Of a DNA stretch of 64,000 nucleotides, positions 36,872 through 47,202 are shown one piece after another. Origin of the DNA: Flavobacteriaceae bacterium (GTDB lineage Bacteria > Bacteroidota > Bacteroidia > Flavobacteriales > Flavobacteriaceae); contig JABHWD010000011.1 in NCBI GenBank assembly GCA_018657955.1, positions 1 to 64,000 on the forward strand. Direction: 5' to 3'. Under the pieces are notes generated by a model. It ran no database searches and was not told the origin of the DNA. It was given only the letters and a program-made list of their open reading frames with translations. Position 1 is the stretch's first letter; the number at the start of each line of letters is the position of its first letter. Both the position numbers and the translations under genes were made by a program.

Positions 36872-39718
36872 ATGAATACTGAATCTTTCTTAATAAGACA
36901 TATTGGTCCACGAGATGAAGATATCAAAAAAATGCTTAAAACAATCAAGGCAAAATCTCTTGATCAACTTATTGATGAAACCCTGCCTAATGATATAAAA
37001 TTAAAAAAACCTATAGAATTAGATAACCCATTAAGTGAGTCTGAATATTTAATGCATCTTAAAAAGATATCAGGATTAAATAAAGTTTATAAATCCTATA
37101 TTGGATTAGGATATAATAGATCATATTTGCCCGCTGTAATCCAAAGGAATATTTTAGAAAATCCAGGATGGTATACAGCATATACTCCATATCAAGCAGA
37201 AATATCACAGGGTCGAATGGAAGCCTTACTTAATTTCCAGACCATGATTACTGATTTAACAGGAATGGAAATTTCTAATGCATCATTATTAGATGAAAGT
37301 ACTGCTGCAGCTGAAGCTATGAACTTATTATATGCTGTAAGGGATAGGGAGCAGAAGAAAAGTAATGTATCAAAATTCTTTGTTTCTAAAGATGTTTTTC
37401 CTCAAACTCTTTCTGTATTGAAGACTAGGTCAAAACCTATAGGAATTGAATTAGTTATTGATGATGTTGAGAATTTTGATTTTGATTCTACATTTTTTGG
37501 TGCATTAATTCAATATCCTGGAGCATCTGGAGAAATAAAAAATATTAGTTCATTTATTTCTAAATGTATTTCTAGTAATATTAAAACTGCCGTTGCAGCT
37601 GATATTTTAAGTCTAGTACTTTTAGAATCCCCTGGGAAAATTGGTGCAGATGTTGTAGTTGGGACAACCCAAAGATTCGGAATACCCCTTGGCTATGGCG
37701 GACCACATGCAGGATATTTTGCAACCAAGGAAGCCTACAAAAGAAATATTCCTGGAAGAATTATTGGCATTTCAATTGATTGTGATGGAGATAAAGCCTT
37801 CAGAATGGCATTACAAACAAGAGAACAGCACATAAAACGAGATAAGGCTACATCAAACATATGTACTTCTCAAGTTCTTTTGGCAGTTATGGCTGGCATG
37901 TATGCAGTATATCACGGTCCTAAGGGACTTAAAGAAATTGCTAATAAAGTTCATTTTACTGCTGTAACACTATCAAAAAAATTGAAATCCTTAGGATTAA
38001 ATCAATTAAATTCATCGTTTTTTGATACTATAAGAATTGAAGCTAATAGAAATGATATAGAAAAAGAAGCTGAACGATATGAGATAAATTTTTATTATCC
38101 ATCTAAAAATATAGTTTCAATAACTATAAATGAAACGATTACTAAAGATGATCTGAACGATATAGTCTCGGTTTTTTCAAAGATTACAAAAAAAACAATT
38201 ACCACATTAGATAAAATTGAAGAAGAGTCTACAATTGGAAAATCATTTATTAGAAAAACTAATTTTTTGACAAACTCTGTATTTAGTTCATATCATTCAG
38301 AAACTGAATTGATGAGATACATGAAATCTTTAGAAAATAAAGATTTATCCCTTAATAGATCCATGATATCATTAGGATCATGCACTATGAAATTAAATGC
38401 ATCGGCAGAAATGCTTCCGTTAAGTTGGAATAGTTGGGGAAATATCCATCCTTTTGCTCCAAAATCTCAAACAAAAGGATTTGAATTTGTCTTAAAAAAA
38501 CTTGAAAATCAACTAAAAGAAATTACGGGTTTTTCTGCAACATCATTACAACCCAATTCTGGTGCTCAAGGAGAGTATGCAGGATTAATGGTAATTAAGG
38601 CATTTCACGAAAGTAAAAGAAATAGCAATAGAAATATATGTTTAATCCCTTCATCTGCTCACGGGACTAATCCAGCAAGTGCTGTGATGGCAGGCATGAA
38701 AGTAGTAGTAGTTAAATCAAATGAAAAAGGTAATATTGATATAGATGATTTAAAGTCAAAAGCTATTGAAAATAAAGAAAATTTAGCTGCCTTGATGGTT
38801 ACTTATCCTTCAACTCATGGAGTTTTTGAGTCAAATATAATTGAAATAACAAATACTATTCATCATAACGGGGGGCAAGTATATATGGATGGAGCAAATA
38901 TGAATGCTCAAGTTGGTATAACAACCCCAAAAATAATTGGAGCAGATGTTTGCCATCTCAATCTACATAAAACTTTTGCAATTCCGCATGGTGGTGGTGG
39001 ACCTGGAGTAGGTCCTATATGCGTGGCAAAACATCTAGCGCCATTCTTGCCTTCTAATCCTATTATAAACGTTGGGGGAACAAATGCGATTAGTGCTATT
39101 TCTTCTGCTCCGTATGGTTCAGCATTAGCCTGTTTAATCTCGTATGGATATATATCAATGTTAGGAGCAGAAGGACTCACAAAAGCTACAAAAATTGCAA
39201 TTTTAAATGCTAATTATATAAAAGAGCGATTATCAAAAAAATATAAAATTCTTTATTCTGGCAAGCTCGGAAGAGCTGCTCATGAAATGATAATTGATTG
39301 TAGACCCTTTAAAGAAAATGGGATAGAGGTTAGTGATATTGCCAAAAGATTAATTGACTACGGATTTCACGCCCCAACTGTATCATTCCCAGTTGCAGGA
39401 ACATTGATGATAGAACCAACAGAAAGTGAGAGTAAAAATGAATTAGACAGATTCTGTAATGCTATGTTATCAATTAGGGAAGAAATCTCTAATTGTTCGG
39501 AAAATGATAAAAATAATATTTTAAAAAATGCACCACATACTCTTTCAATGGTTACATCCGATAATTGGAAATATGATTATTCAAGAGAACAAGCTGCATT
39601 TCCAATTGAATATTTAAAAGAAAATAAATTCTGGGCATCAGTTAGACGAGTAGATGATGCATACGGAGATAGAAATCTAATATGTAATTGTGTTTCAATA
39701 GAAGAATATAGTAGTTAA
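36872..39718 (+). CDS. gcvP: Glycine dehydrogenase (decarboxylating), P protein
   Basis: PLP enzyme of the glycine cleavage system: it decarboxylates glycine and passes aminomethyl to the lipoyl H protein. This is the single-chain form (948 aa) with two homologous halves. The N-terminal half starts FLIRHIGPRDEDIKKML and includes QAEISQGRMEALLNFQTM. The C-terminal half holds the PLP lysine in NLHKTFAIPHGGGGPG (near residue 700) plus SAHGTNPASAVMAGM. The other gcv genes (gcvT, gcvH) are not in this window. It stands alone, 62 nt before the KAS III gene. Confidence 0.97.
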   Translation: MNTESFLIRHIGPRDEDIKKMLKTIKAKSLDQLIDETLPNDIKLKKPIELDNPLSESEYLMHLKKISGLNKVYKSYIGLGYNRSYLPAVIQRNILENPGWYTAYTPYQAEISQGRMEALLNFQTMITDLTGMEISNASLLDESTAAAEAMNLLYAVRDREQKKSNVSKFFVSKDVFPQTLSVLKTRSKPIGIELVIDDVENFDFDSTFFGALIQYPGASGEIKNISSFISKCISSNIKTAVAADILSLVLLESPGKIGADVVVGTTQRFGIPLGYGGPHAGYFATKEAYKRNIPGRIIGISIDCDGDKAFRMALQTREQHIKRDKATSNICTSQVLLAVMAGMYAVYHGPKGLKEIANKVHFTAVTLSKKLKSLGLNQLNSSFFDTIRIEANRNDIEKEAERYEINFYYPSKNIVSITINETITKDDLNDIVSVFSKITKKTITTLDKIEEESTIGKSFIRKTNFLTNSVFSSYHSETELMRYMKSLENKDLSLNRSMISLGSCTMKLNASAEMLPLSWNSWGNIHPFAPKSQTKGFEFVLKKLENQLKEITGFSATSLQPNSGAQGEYAGLMVIKAFHESKRNSNRNICLIPSSAHGTNPASAVMAGMKVVVVKSNEKGNIDIDDLKSKAIENKENLAALMVTYPSTHGVFESNIIEITNTIHHNGGQVYMDGANMNAQVGITTPKIIGADVCHLNLHKTFAIPHGGGGPGVGPICVAKHLAPFLPSNPIINVGGTNAISAISSAPYGSALACLISYGYISMLGAEGLTKATKIAILNANYIKERLSKKYKILYSGKLGRAAHEMIIDCRPFKENGIEVSDIAKRLIDYGFHAPTVSFPVAGTLMIEPTESESKNELDRFCNAMLSIREEISNCSENDKNNILKNAPHTLSMVTSDNWKYDYSREQAAFPIEYLKENKFWASVRRVDDAYGDRNLICNCVSIEEYSS

Positions 39719-39780
39719 TATTTTAATTAATTATTAATATTTAATAAGTTTAACAATAGAAAGTAATTAACAATTAAAAA

Positions 39781-40839
39781 ATGGGAATAAAAATAATAGG
39801 TAGTGGAAGTTGTATTCCAGAAGTTATTCTAGAAAATTCTACATTTATAAAGAATTCATTTTATAATTCAGATGGGACTAAAATTGAATCACCTAATTCC
39901 GAGATCATTGAAAAATTTAAAAAAATTACTGGGATTAGAGAAAGAAAATATGCAAATAAAGATTTAAATACCTCCGACCTTGGATTTATTGCTGCAAAAA
40001 ATGCTATTGAGAATGCCAATATTGATCCTGAAACTATCGATTATATTATTTTTGCTCACAACTTTGGAAATGTAAAATATAATTCTAACAGAGTAGATGT
40101 TTTCCCTGGATTAGCAGTGAGAGTTAAAAATTTATTAAAAATCCAAAATCCAAAATGTGTTGCTTATGATATTTTGTTTGGATGTCCAGGATGGCTTGAA
40201 GCAGTTATTCAAGCAAAAAGTTTTATAAAATCTGGTATGGCAAAACGCTGTCTAGCTATAGGGGCTGATACTCTATCCAGAGCCATTGATGAATATGATA
40301 GAGATGCAATGATTTATGCAGATGGTGCTGGAGCAACCATTCTTGAAGAATCAGATGAAAAAGGTGGAATTTTGTCTCATAAAACTGAGTCATATACAAA
40401 TGATGAGCTTTACTATTTATTTTATGGAAAGTCGAATAATCAATCCTTAAATAATAATTCTAGATATATAAAGATGAATGGCAGAAAAGTTTATGAATTT
40501 GCTCTAAAAAATGTTCCAAGTGCAATTAAAATGTGTATCGATGAAGCTGGGGTTAAAATATCTGACGTAAAAAAAATATTACTCCATCAAGCTAATGCAA
40601 AAATGGATACTGCTATGGGTAAGAGGTTATATGAATTATATGACCTTGAATTTGATGAAGATATTATGCCATTAACCGTAAAATATTTTGGCAATAGTTC
40701 AGTTGCAACTATTCCAACAATGTTAGATTTAATAAGGAGAAAAAAATTAGATAACCACGTTTTTAACTCTGGTGATATTATAATTTTTGCTAGTGTAGGT
40801 GCTGGCATGCATATTAATGCAATGGTTTATCAATATTAA
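39781..40839 (+). CDS. 3-oxoacyl-ACP synthase III family protein (FabH-like)
   Basis: A thiolase-fold condensing enzyme with the KAS III triad: Cys135 in DILFGCPGWLEAV, His near 268 in LLHQANAKMD, and Asn near 304 in YFGNSSVATIPT. The N-terminus MGIKIIGSGSCIPEVILEN is FabH-like and the length of 352 aa fits. It could be the main FabH priming fatty-acid synthesis or a specialised paralogue. It starts a run with a methyltransferase-like gene and a glycosyltransferase (gaps 9 and 8 nt) rather than other fab genes, so no gene symbol is given. Confidence 0.85.
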   Translation: MGIKIIGSGSCIPEVILENSTFIKNSFYNSDGTKIESPNSEIIEKFKKITGIRERKYANKDLNTSDLGFIAAKNAIENANIDPETIDYIIFAHNFGNVKYNSNRVDVFPGLAVRVKNLLKIQNPKCVAYDILFGCPGWLEAVIQAKSFIKSGMAKRCLAIGADTLSRAIDEYDRDAMIYADGAGATILEESDEKGGILSHKTESYTNDELYYLFYGKSNNQSLNNNSRYIKMNGRKVYEFALKNVPSAIKMCIDEAGVKISDVKKILLHQANAKMDTAMGKRLYELYDLEFDEDIMPLTVKYFGNSSVATIPTMLDLIRRKKLDNHVFNSGDIIIFASVGAGMHINAMVYQY

Positions 40840-40848
40840 AATTGATAA

Positions 40849-41370
40849 ATGTATAATGACAACTATCCATATAAGAGATTTAATATAACACTTGAGTTTT
40901 TACAAAACCATATAGAAAAAGACAAATTAATTCTGGATCTAGGCGTAGAGAACCCCCTTTCATCATTAATAAGAGATAATGGTTATAGAGTAGAAAATAC
41001 TTCTGGTGAAGATCTTGACATTGATAGATCTAAAATTATAAATTCAAATGCTGAAGTAGTAACCGCTTTTGAAGTTTTCGAACATTTGTTAGATCCTTAT
41101 AATGTTCTTAAAGATATTAAAGCAAAAAAACTAGTTGCAAGTGTTCCATTAAGATTATGGTTCGCAAGTGCTTATAAAAATGATGATGATGATAGAGACA
41201 GGCATTTTCATGAATTTGAAGATTGGCAGTTTAAATGGCTTCTTAATAAAGCAGGATGGAAAATCATAGATTATAAAAAGTTTACAAATCCTGTAAAAAA
41301 GATAGGCATAAGGCCTTTTTTTAGATTGATTACTCCTAGATATTATTTAGTATACGCAGAGAAAATATAA
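40849..41370 (+). CDS. SAM-dependent methyltransferase-like protein
   Basis: A small (173 aa) protein resembling class I methyltransferases. LILDLGVENPLSSLIRDNGY replaces the classical motif I GxGxG and is degenerate. VVTAFEVFEHLLDPYNVLKD matches the motif-III/IV region of the ubiquinone/biotin-type family, and a C-terminal FEDWQFKWLLNKAGWKII is typical of that fold. The acceptor is unknown. It is in a tight cluster with KAS III (9 nt before) and a GT2 enzyme (8 nt after). The missing glycine motif leaves some doubt about catalysis. Confidence 0.65.
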   Translation: MYNDNYPYKRFNITLEFLQNHIEKDKLILDLGVENPLSSLIRDNGYRVENTSGEDLDIDRSKIINSNAEVVTAFEVFEHLLDPYNVLKDIKAKKLVASVPLRLWFASAYKNDDDDRDRHFHEFEDWQFKWLLNKAGWKIIDYKKFTNPVKKIGIRPFFRLITPRYYLVYAEKI

Positions 41371-41378
41371 TACACTAA

Positions 41379-42233
41379 ATGAATATATATATTATAATGC
41401 CTGTGTTTAATGAAGAAAAGTTTTTAAACGATTCTATAGATTCTATAGTAAAACAAATATTACTTCCAAAAAAGCTATTACTTATCAATGATAGTTCAAC
41501 TGACAATTCAGAAAATATATTAAAAAAATATTCTAATAAATTTTCTTGGATTGAGTATATAAATATAGAGTCAAAACAGATTCATATTCCTGGAGAAAAG
41601 GTAATCAATGCCTTTAATAAAGGTTTGGATAAACTTGATTCAAATTATGATATAATATGCAAATTTGATTCTGATATTATCTTGCCAAATAATTATCTGG
41701 AATCAGTTGTAAAAATATTTATAAATAATCTAAAAGTAGGAATAGCTGGGGGAAACCTATGTGTAAAGAAAAATAATCATTGGATGTATGAAAACATATC
41801 TTCAAAAGATCATGTAAGAGGGCCAATTAAATCATATAGAAAAAAGTGTTTTGAGGAAATTAATGGACTAAGATCATCAATAGGATGGGATACTGTAGAT
41901 GTTTTGATTGCACAATTTTATGGTTGGGAAATAAAAACAGATAAAACTCTATTGGTTAAACATTTAAAACCCACAGGAACAAATTATTCTTATAATTCTA
42001 AATTTCTACAGGGAGAGGCTTTGTATAAGATGAGGTTTGGAGTAGTATTAAGTTTAATTTCTGTTATAAAAACTTCAAATAACCTTGGTAGGTTTTCAAT
42101 GATATTTTTTGCCTTTTTTGGATATTTAAATGCATTTGTTAAAAGGAAAGAAAAAATCGTTACAAAAAAACAAGGTAAATTTATTAGAAAATTTAGATGG
42201 GGAAAAGTTTATTCTAAATTGTTAAAAAGCTAA
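41379..42233 (+). CDS. Glycosyltransferase family 2 protein
   Basis: A GT-A fold transferase using a nucleotide sugar. The N-terminus MNIYIIMPVFNEEKFLNDSI and LLINDSSTDNSENILKK are GT2 hallmarks, and CKFDSDIILPNNYLE supplies the DxD metal motif (about residues 96-98). A hydrophobic segment near the C-terminus (FSMIFFAFFGYLNAFV) suggests membrane association. Acceptor and sugar cannot be told. It is the third gene after KAS III and the methyltransferase-like gene. Its last 12 nt overlap the convergent dehydratase gene. Confidence 0.85.
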   Translation: MNIYIIMPVFNEEKFLNDSIDSIVKQILLPKKLLLINDSSTDNSENILKKYSNKFSWIEYINIESKQIHIPGEKVINAFNKGLDKLDSNYDIICKFDSDIILPNNYLESVVKIFINNLKVGIAGGNLCVKKNNHWMYENISSKDHVRGPIKSYRKKCFEEINGLRSSIGWDTVDVLIAQFYGWEIKTDKTLLVKHLKPTGTNYSYNSKFLQGEALYKMRFGVVLSLISVIKTSNNLGRFSMIFFAFFGYLNAFVKRKEKIVTKKQGKFIRKFRWGKVYSKLLKS

Positions 42234-43163
42234 TTCGTTTAAATCTACATTTCCTCCAGAAATAACTACTCCAACTTTTTTATTTCTATAAATTTCTTTT
42301 TTAGCAATCAATCCAGCTAACGCTACAGCACTAGATGGTTCAATTACAAGATCTAATTTTTCAATAAAAATTTTCATCGTATTTATAATCTCATTTTCCT
42401 TAACGCATATAATTTTTCTAATTAATTTTTTAATTATTGGAAAATTAATATCACCCAAATTTGTTCTTAATCCATCAGCAATTGTTTTTGTGCTAGAGTT
42501 ATATTCAATCTTTCCAGACTGTAATGACCTATAGGCATCATCTACTTCTTTTGGCTCAACTCCTATAACTTCACATTTATTTGAAAAAACATCTGAAGCT
42601 ATAGCAATCCCTGAGATTAATCCTCCTCCTCCAATAGGTGCTAAAATGTAATCTAAATCTGGAAATTCTTTTAATAATTCTGTTCCAATAGTTGAATTCC
42701 CTAAAATCACATCAATATCATTAGATGGATGAATAAAATGTAAATCATTTTCTAATAAAATTTTAGAAGTTGTTTTTTCTCTGGCCTCAAGAGTAGACTT
42801 ACATTCAATTAAATTAACATCATATTTCAAAACAGAATTTTTCTTAATTCTTGGAGCATTTTCTGGCATAACTATATAAGCATTTATGTTTTGCAAATTA
42901 GATGCACATGCTAGACCCTGAGCAAAATTTCCTGACGAATGTGTTATAACTCCTTTTTCTTTAGATTTTTTTGAAAGAGACTTAAGTGCATTTGAAGCTG
43001 CTCTTATCTTAAAAGAGCCTGTTTTTTGAAAATTTTCACATTTAAAGTAAACCTTACAATCACATAAATCATTAATAAAATCAAATTGTAAAACAGGTGT
43101 TTTATTTATAAATGGTTTAATCTTTTCGTGAGTTTCTAATAATAAATCTTTAGAAAATTCCAT
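42222..43163 (-). CDS. PLP-dependent serine/threonine dehydratase family protein
   Basis: A fold-type II PLP enzyme. The PLP lysine is K52 in ENFQKTGSFKIRAASNAL, and the phosphate-binding glycine loop is APIGGGGLISG (residues 176-186). At 313 aa it lacks the C-terminal ACT-like regulatory domain of biosynthetic IlvA, so it resembles catabolic threonine/serine dehydratase or serine racemase. These cannot be separated by eye. It follows alaS by 11 nt on the same strand and converges on the GT2 gene with a 12-nt overlap. Confidence 0.85.
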   Translation of the reverse strand: MEFSKDLLLETHEKIKPFINKTPVLQFDFINDLCDCKVYFKCENFQKTGSFKIRAASNALKSLSKKSKEKGVITHSSGNFAQGLACASNLQNINAYIVMPENAPRIKKNSVLKYDVNLIECKSTLEAREKTTSKILLENDLHFIHPSNDIDVILGNSTIGTELLKEFPDLDYILAPIGGGGLISGIAIASDVFSNKCEVIGVEPKEVDDAYRSLQSGKIEYNSSTKTIADGLRTNLGDINFPIIKKLIRKIICVKENEIINTMKIFIEKLDLVIEPSSAVALAGLIAKKEIYRNKKVGVVISGGNVDLNELAF

Positions 43164-43174
43164 CTAATCTATTA

Positions 43175-45793
43175 TTAAATATTTTGAATATAATTCAAGG
43201 ATGCATCAGAAAGTTTTTTAATTCCTTTTAAATAATCGCCACCAGCAGTAGCATAGAAAGGTTGTCCCCCGCCATTAGCTTTAATATGTTTTGATAATTC
43301 ATTAATCACATTACGTGCATCGTAGTTCTTGCTTTTCACGAGTTCCTTAGAAATATAACAGCTTATATAAATTTTAGAATTATATTCAGAAATTAGAATA
43401 ATAAATAAATTGTTGAATTCATTTCCAAGACCAAAAATTAAATTTTTCATTGCTGATGGATTTAGAGAAACATTTCTTGAAATAAATCTAATCCCTTTCT
43501 TTTCTTCTAATTGAGTTTTAATTGATTCTTTTATTGAATTAATTTTTTTCTTTATAAATTGATCTCTCTCCTTTTTTAATTTATTATTTTCTTCTATTAA
43601 CTCAGCAATAGACTTAACAATATTTCCTGAATTATTTAATAATTTTCTTGTTTTATTATACTCGTTTTCTTTATCAGTATAATACTCTTTTACTGAATCA
43701 AATGTAATAGCTTCAATTCTTCTTATTCCTGAAGCTATAGCACCTTCAGATTTTATCTTAAACTGCCATATATCAGAAGTGTTTTTTACATGAGTTCCTC
43801 CGCAAAGCTCATATGAACTCCCAAATTTAATGGTCCTTACTGTATCTCCATATTTTTCATCAAATAAAGCAATTGCACCATCAGAAATAGCTTTATCAAT
43901 TGGAACATTTCTGTTTTCTTCCAAGTCTAATTTTCCTTCAATTCTTGCATTGATAAAATTCTCTATTTCAGTTAACTGATCCATATTTACTTTAGAAAAG
44001 TGCGAGAAATCAAAACGCAAATGATCAGAACTTACTCTGCTACCTTTTTGCTGAACATGATCTCCTAAAACTTCTCTTAGAGCTTGATGAAGAAGATGAG
44101 TTGCAGTATGATTGCACTGGGTTCTAAACCTTTGCTTTCTATCTACTACTGCATTAAATGTCTCTGATACATTTTTTGGCAAGTTTTTTGTTATATGAAT
44201 AGATAAATTCCCTTCTTTAACAGTATCAGTTATATATATAATATCTCCATTAGGAGATTCCAAATAACCTTTGTCACCAACTTGACCACCTGATTCAGCA
44301 TAAAATGGTGTTAAATTAAATACTAACTGATATAGTTCACCATCTTTAGAAGAAATTACTTTTCTATATTTAACCAACTTTACCTTAGATTCTAGAGAGT
44401 CATAACCTATAAACTCTTGTACTGGATCGTTTATCAAGACTACCCAATCATCAAATGATTTTTCACTAGCAGCTCTTGATCTATTTTTTTGATTCTCTAA
44501 TTGCTTTTCAAATCCTTTTATATCAAGTTTTAATCCTTTTTCATTTAATATTAAGGAAGTCAAATCAACAGGGAATCCAAATGTATCATATAGTTCAAAA
44601 GCTTTTTCTCCAGAAATTATTTTTTTCTTACTTGAATTGATTATTTGATCTAAAAGGACTAATCCTTGATCCAAGGTCCTTAAAAAAGAACTCTCCTCTT
44701 CTTTTATTACATTTTCTATTAGTTTTCTTTGTGATTTTATTTCAGGATATGCACTTCCCATTTTTTTAACTAAAACACCAACTAATCTATATATAAAAGG
44801 CTCTTTTTTATCTAAAAAAGTAAAGGCATATCTAATTGCTCTTCTTAAAATACGTCTTATAACATATCCTTTTCCAGTATTACCAGGAAGTTGTCCGTCA
44901 GAAATTGAGAATGAAACTGCTCTTAAATGGTCAGATATGACCCGCATGGCTACATCTACATTATTTTCCGTCCCATACTCTAATCCAGTAATAGTTTCAA
45001 TTTCTCTAATAATAGGTGTAAAAATATCTGTTGAATAATTGGACTCTACTCCCTGAATAACCATACATAATCTCTCAAAACCCATTCCAGTATCAATATG
45101 TTTTTTGGGCAAATCCTCTAATTTACCATTTGCCTTTCTATTGTATTGAATAAATACCAAATTCCACAATTCAACAACCTTTGGATGATCCTTATTAACC
45201 AAATCTCTTCCAGAAATATTATTTTTTTCTTTTTCATCCCTTAAATCAATATGAATTTCACTACATGGTCCACAAGGACCTTGATCTCCCATTTCCCAGA
45301 AATTATCCTTCTTTTCAAAATTTAATATTCTTTCTTCAGGTATTATCTTTTTCCATATATCATATGCTTCTGTATCTAATGGAACATTATCTTTATTAGA
45401 TCCGCAGAATATTGTTACATATAGGTTGTCTGGGTTAATTTTATATACTTTTGTTAATAATTCCCAAGACCATTCAATAGCTTCTTTCTTAAAATAATCT
45501 CCAAAACTCCAATTGCCTAACATCTCAAAAAATGTATGATGATAAGTGTCTATTCCAACTTCTTCCAAATCATTATGTTTCCCTGAAACTCTAAGACATT
45601 TTTGACTATTAGCAATTCTCTTACTTTTTGGATTAGATTCTCCTAGAAAAAATTCCTTAAATGGTGCCATTCCTGAATTAATGAACATTAAACTAGGATC
45701 GTTTTTTGAAATAATGGGTACAGAAGAATGTATCTGATGATTTTTACTAATAAAAAAATCTAAAAATTTATTTCTTATTGTTTGAGAATTCAT
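43175..45793 (-). CDS. alaS: Alanine--tRNA ligase
   Basis: Charges tRNA-Ala and, through its editing domain, clears Ser- and Gly-tRNA-Ala. The N-terminal class II core starts [20 protein letters not shown] and includes [11 protein letters not shown]. The editing site has [11 protein letters not shown] (near residue 561) and the C-terminal zinc-type segment CGGTHVKNT (near residue 664). A C-Ala region follows ([12 protein letters not shown]). At 872 aa it is full length. It is transcribed with the downstream dehydratase; a divergent gap of 107 nt leads to the M23 peptidase. Confidence 0.98.
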   Translation of the reverse strand: MNSQTIRNKFLDFFISKNHQIHSSVPIISKNDPSLMFINSGMAPFKEFFLGESNPKSKRIANSQKCLRVSGKHNDLEEVGIDTYHHTFFEMLGNWSFGDYFKKEAIEWSWELLTKVYKINPDNLYVTIFCGSNKDNVPLDTEAYDIWKKIIPEERILNFEKKDNFWEMGDQGPCGPCSEIHIDLRDEKEKNNISGRDLVNKDHPKVVELWNLVFIQYNRKANGKLEDLPKKHIDTGMGFERLCMVIQGVESNYSTDIFTPIIREIETITGLEYGTENNVDVAMRVISDHLRAVSFSISDGQLPGNTGKGYVIRRILRRAIRYAFTFLDKKEPFIYRLVGVLVKKMGSAYPEIKSQRKLIENVIKEEESSFLRTLDQGLVLLDQIINSSKKKIISGEKAFELYDTFGFPVDLTSLILNEKGLKLDIKGFEKQLENQKNRSRAASEKSFDDWVVLINDPVQEFIGYDSLESKVKLVKYRKVISSKDGELYQLVFNLTPFYAESGGQVGDKGYLESPNGDIIYITDTVKEGNLSIHITKNLPKNVSETFNAVVDRKQRFRTQCNHTATHLLHQALREVLGDHVQQKGSRVSSDHLRFDFSHFSKVNMDQLTEIENFINARIEGKLDLEENRNVPIDKAISDGAIALFDEKYGDTVRTIKFGSSYELCGGTHVKNTSDIWQFKIKSEGAIASGIRRIEAITFDSVKEYYTDKENEYNKTRKLLNNSGNIVKSIAELIEENNKLKKERDQFIKKKINSIKESIKTQLEEKKGIRFISRNVSLNPSAMKNLIFGLGNEFNNLFIILISEYNSKIYISCYISKELVKSKNYDARNVINELSKHIKANGGGQPFYATAGGDYLKGIKKLSDASLNYIQNI

Positions 45794-45841
45794 TTTTCAG
45801 ATTACCATTAGACTAAATTACACATAATGTAAAACTATTGT

Positions 45842-45849
45842 TATATTTG
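45842..45849 (+). promoter_or_regulatory. Candidate -7 box for the M23 peptidase-MerR operon
   Basis: TATATTTG matches TAnnTTTG exactly, 51 nt before the ATG at 45901. No clear TTG is seen 17-23 nt upstream. It lies in the divergent gap shared with alaS. Confidence 0.35.
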
Positions 45850-45880
45850 CATTAATATTTTTACAATCAGTAAGAATATA

Positions 45881-45888
45881 CAAAAATA
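45881..45888 (-). promoter_or_regulatory. Candidate -7 box for alaS
   Basis: On the minus strand TATTTTTG matches TAnnTTTG. It would give an alaS leader of roughly 80 nt. The -33 element would fall at the start of the M23 gene and is not evident, so support is weak. Confidence 0.3.
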
Positions 45889-45900
45889 CGATTTTAAATT

Positions 45901-46872
45901 ATGCCTAAAGTAAAATATTATTACGATTCTAATACGCTTTCGTATAAAAAAATTAAAACAACTAAAAGAACTGTTTTAAAATACGTTTCAGTATACCTTT
46001 TGGGTTCTGCATTGTTTGGATTTTTATTTATTCTAATTGTAAGTAAATATTTTGAATCCCCAAAAGAAAAATCTCTAACACGAGAACTGCAAAATTTACA
46101 AATGCAATTTACAGTTTTAAATAAAAAAATGGATAATGCTGAAAGTGTATTATCAAATATTGAGGAAAGAGATAATGCTATTTATAGAATATATTTTGAC
46201 GCTAATCCAATTAGTGAAGATAAAAGAAAAGCTGGTATAGGTGGTGTAAATAGATATAAAAAATATGATGGATATGATTACTCAAACTTAATTAAAGAGA
46301 GTGCTAAAAAAATTGATATTTTACAAAAAAGAATGATTATTCAGTCTAAGTCTTTAGATGAAATCACAAGCCTTGCCTCTAAAAAGGAAAAGTTATTGAA
46401 ATCAATTCCTGCAATTCAACCAATAAATAATAATAATCTTACAAGAATAGCTTCAGGTTTTGGCTATAGATCAGATCCATTTACAAAGGTTTTAAAGTTT
46501 CATTATGGCATGGATTTTACAGCTCCTAGAGGAACACCTATATATGCAAGTGGTGATGGTATTGTTAAAAGAGCTGATAGTAGATCGTCTGGATATGGCA
46601 AACATATTAGAATTGATCACGGATATGGATATACCAGCTTATATGCACATCTCTACAAATACAATGTAAAAAAATATCAAAAAGTAAAAAGAGGTGATTT
46701 AATTGGTTATGTTGGAAGTTCTGGGAGGTCTAATGCACCACATCTTCACTATGAAATATTTAAAGATAAAATTAAAATTAATCCAGTTAATTTCTATTAT
46801 GGTAATTTAACAGCTAAAGAATTTGATGAATTATTAAAGAAAACTTCTCTTGTAAATGAATCACTTGACTAA
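45901..46872 (+). CDS. M23-family murein endopeptidase with N-terminal membrane anchor
   Basis: A LytM/M23 peptidase that cleaves peptidoglycan cross-links. A transmembrane helix lies at about residues 26-50 (YVSVYLLGSALFGFLFILIV), and a coiled-coil-like region follows (LQNLQMQFTVLNKKMDNAES). The catalytic domain has zinc ligands in HYGMDFTAPRGTP (His near 200, Asp near 204) and HLHYEIF (near 280). All metal-site residues are present, so it may be active rather than a regulatory pseudo-peptidase. The stop overlaps the MerR start (TAATG). Confidence 0.92.
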   Translation: MPKVKYYYDSNTLSYKKIKTTKRTVLKYVSVYLLGSALFGFLFILIVSKYFESPKEKSLTRELQNLQMQFTVLNKKMDNAESVLSNIEERDNAIYRIYFDANPISEDKRKAGIGGVNRYKKYDGYDYSNLIKESAKKIDILQKRMIIQSKSLDEITSLASKKEKLLKSIPAIQPINNNNLTRIASGFGYRSDPFTKVLKFHYGMDFTAPRGTPIYASGDGIVKRADSRSSGYGKHIRIDHGYGYTSLYAHLYKYNVKKYQKVKRGDLIGYVGSSGRSNAPHLHYEIFKDKIKINPVNFYYGNLTAKEFDELLKKTSLVNESLD

Positions 46873-47201
46873 TGAAAGTTGATCTTCCTGAAAAAAGATA
46901 TTATTCAATTGGTGAAGTAGCTGATGCATTTGATGTTAATCCTTCACTAATTAGATTCTGGGAAACTGAATTTTCAATTTTAAATCCTAAAAAAAATGCA
47001 AAGGGTAATAGAAAATTCACAACGCAAGATGTTGAAAATTTAAGTCACGTATATTTTTTAGTAAAAGAACGAGGATATACTATTGAGGGTGCAAAAACAT
47101 ATATAAAAGAGCATAAAAAGAAATCTCTAAATACACTTGGTATAATAAATAAACTAAAAGAAATTAGATCTAGATTAATAAAGATAAAAGAACAACTTTA
47201 A
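46872..47201 (+). CDS. MerR-family transcriptional regulator
   Basis: A small regulator (109 aa) made mostly of a MerR winged helix-turn-helix: YYSIGEVADAFDVNPSLIRF and WETEFSILNP form the HTH, followed by GNRKFTTQDVENLSHVYFLV and the wing helix region. Only a short C-terminal coiled-coil follows, and no effector-binding domain or cysteine metal site is present. The ligand, if any, is unknown. Its ATG overlaps the M23 peptidase stop. The gene ends 1 nt before the convergent der gene stop. Confidence 0.9.
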   Translation: MKVDLPEKRYYSIGEVADAFDVNPSLIRFWETEFSILNPKKNAKGNRKFTTQDVENLSHVYFLVKERGYTIEGAKTYIKEHKKKSLNTLGIINKLKEIRSRLIKIKEQL

Positions 47202-47202
47202 C

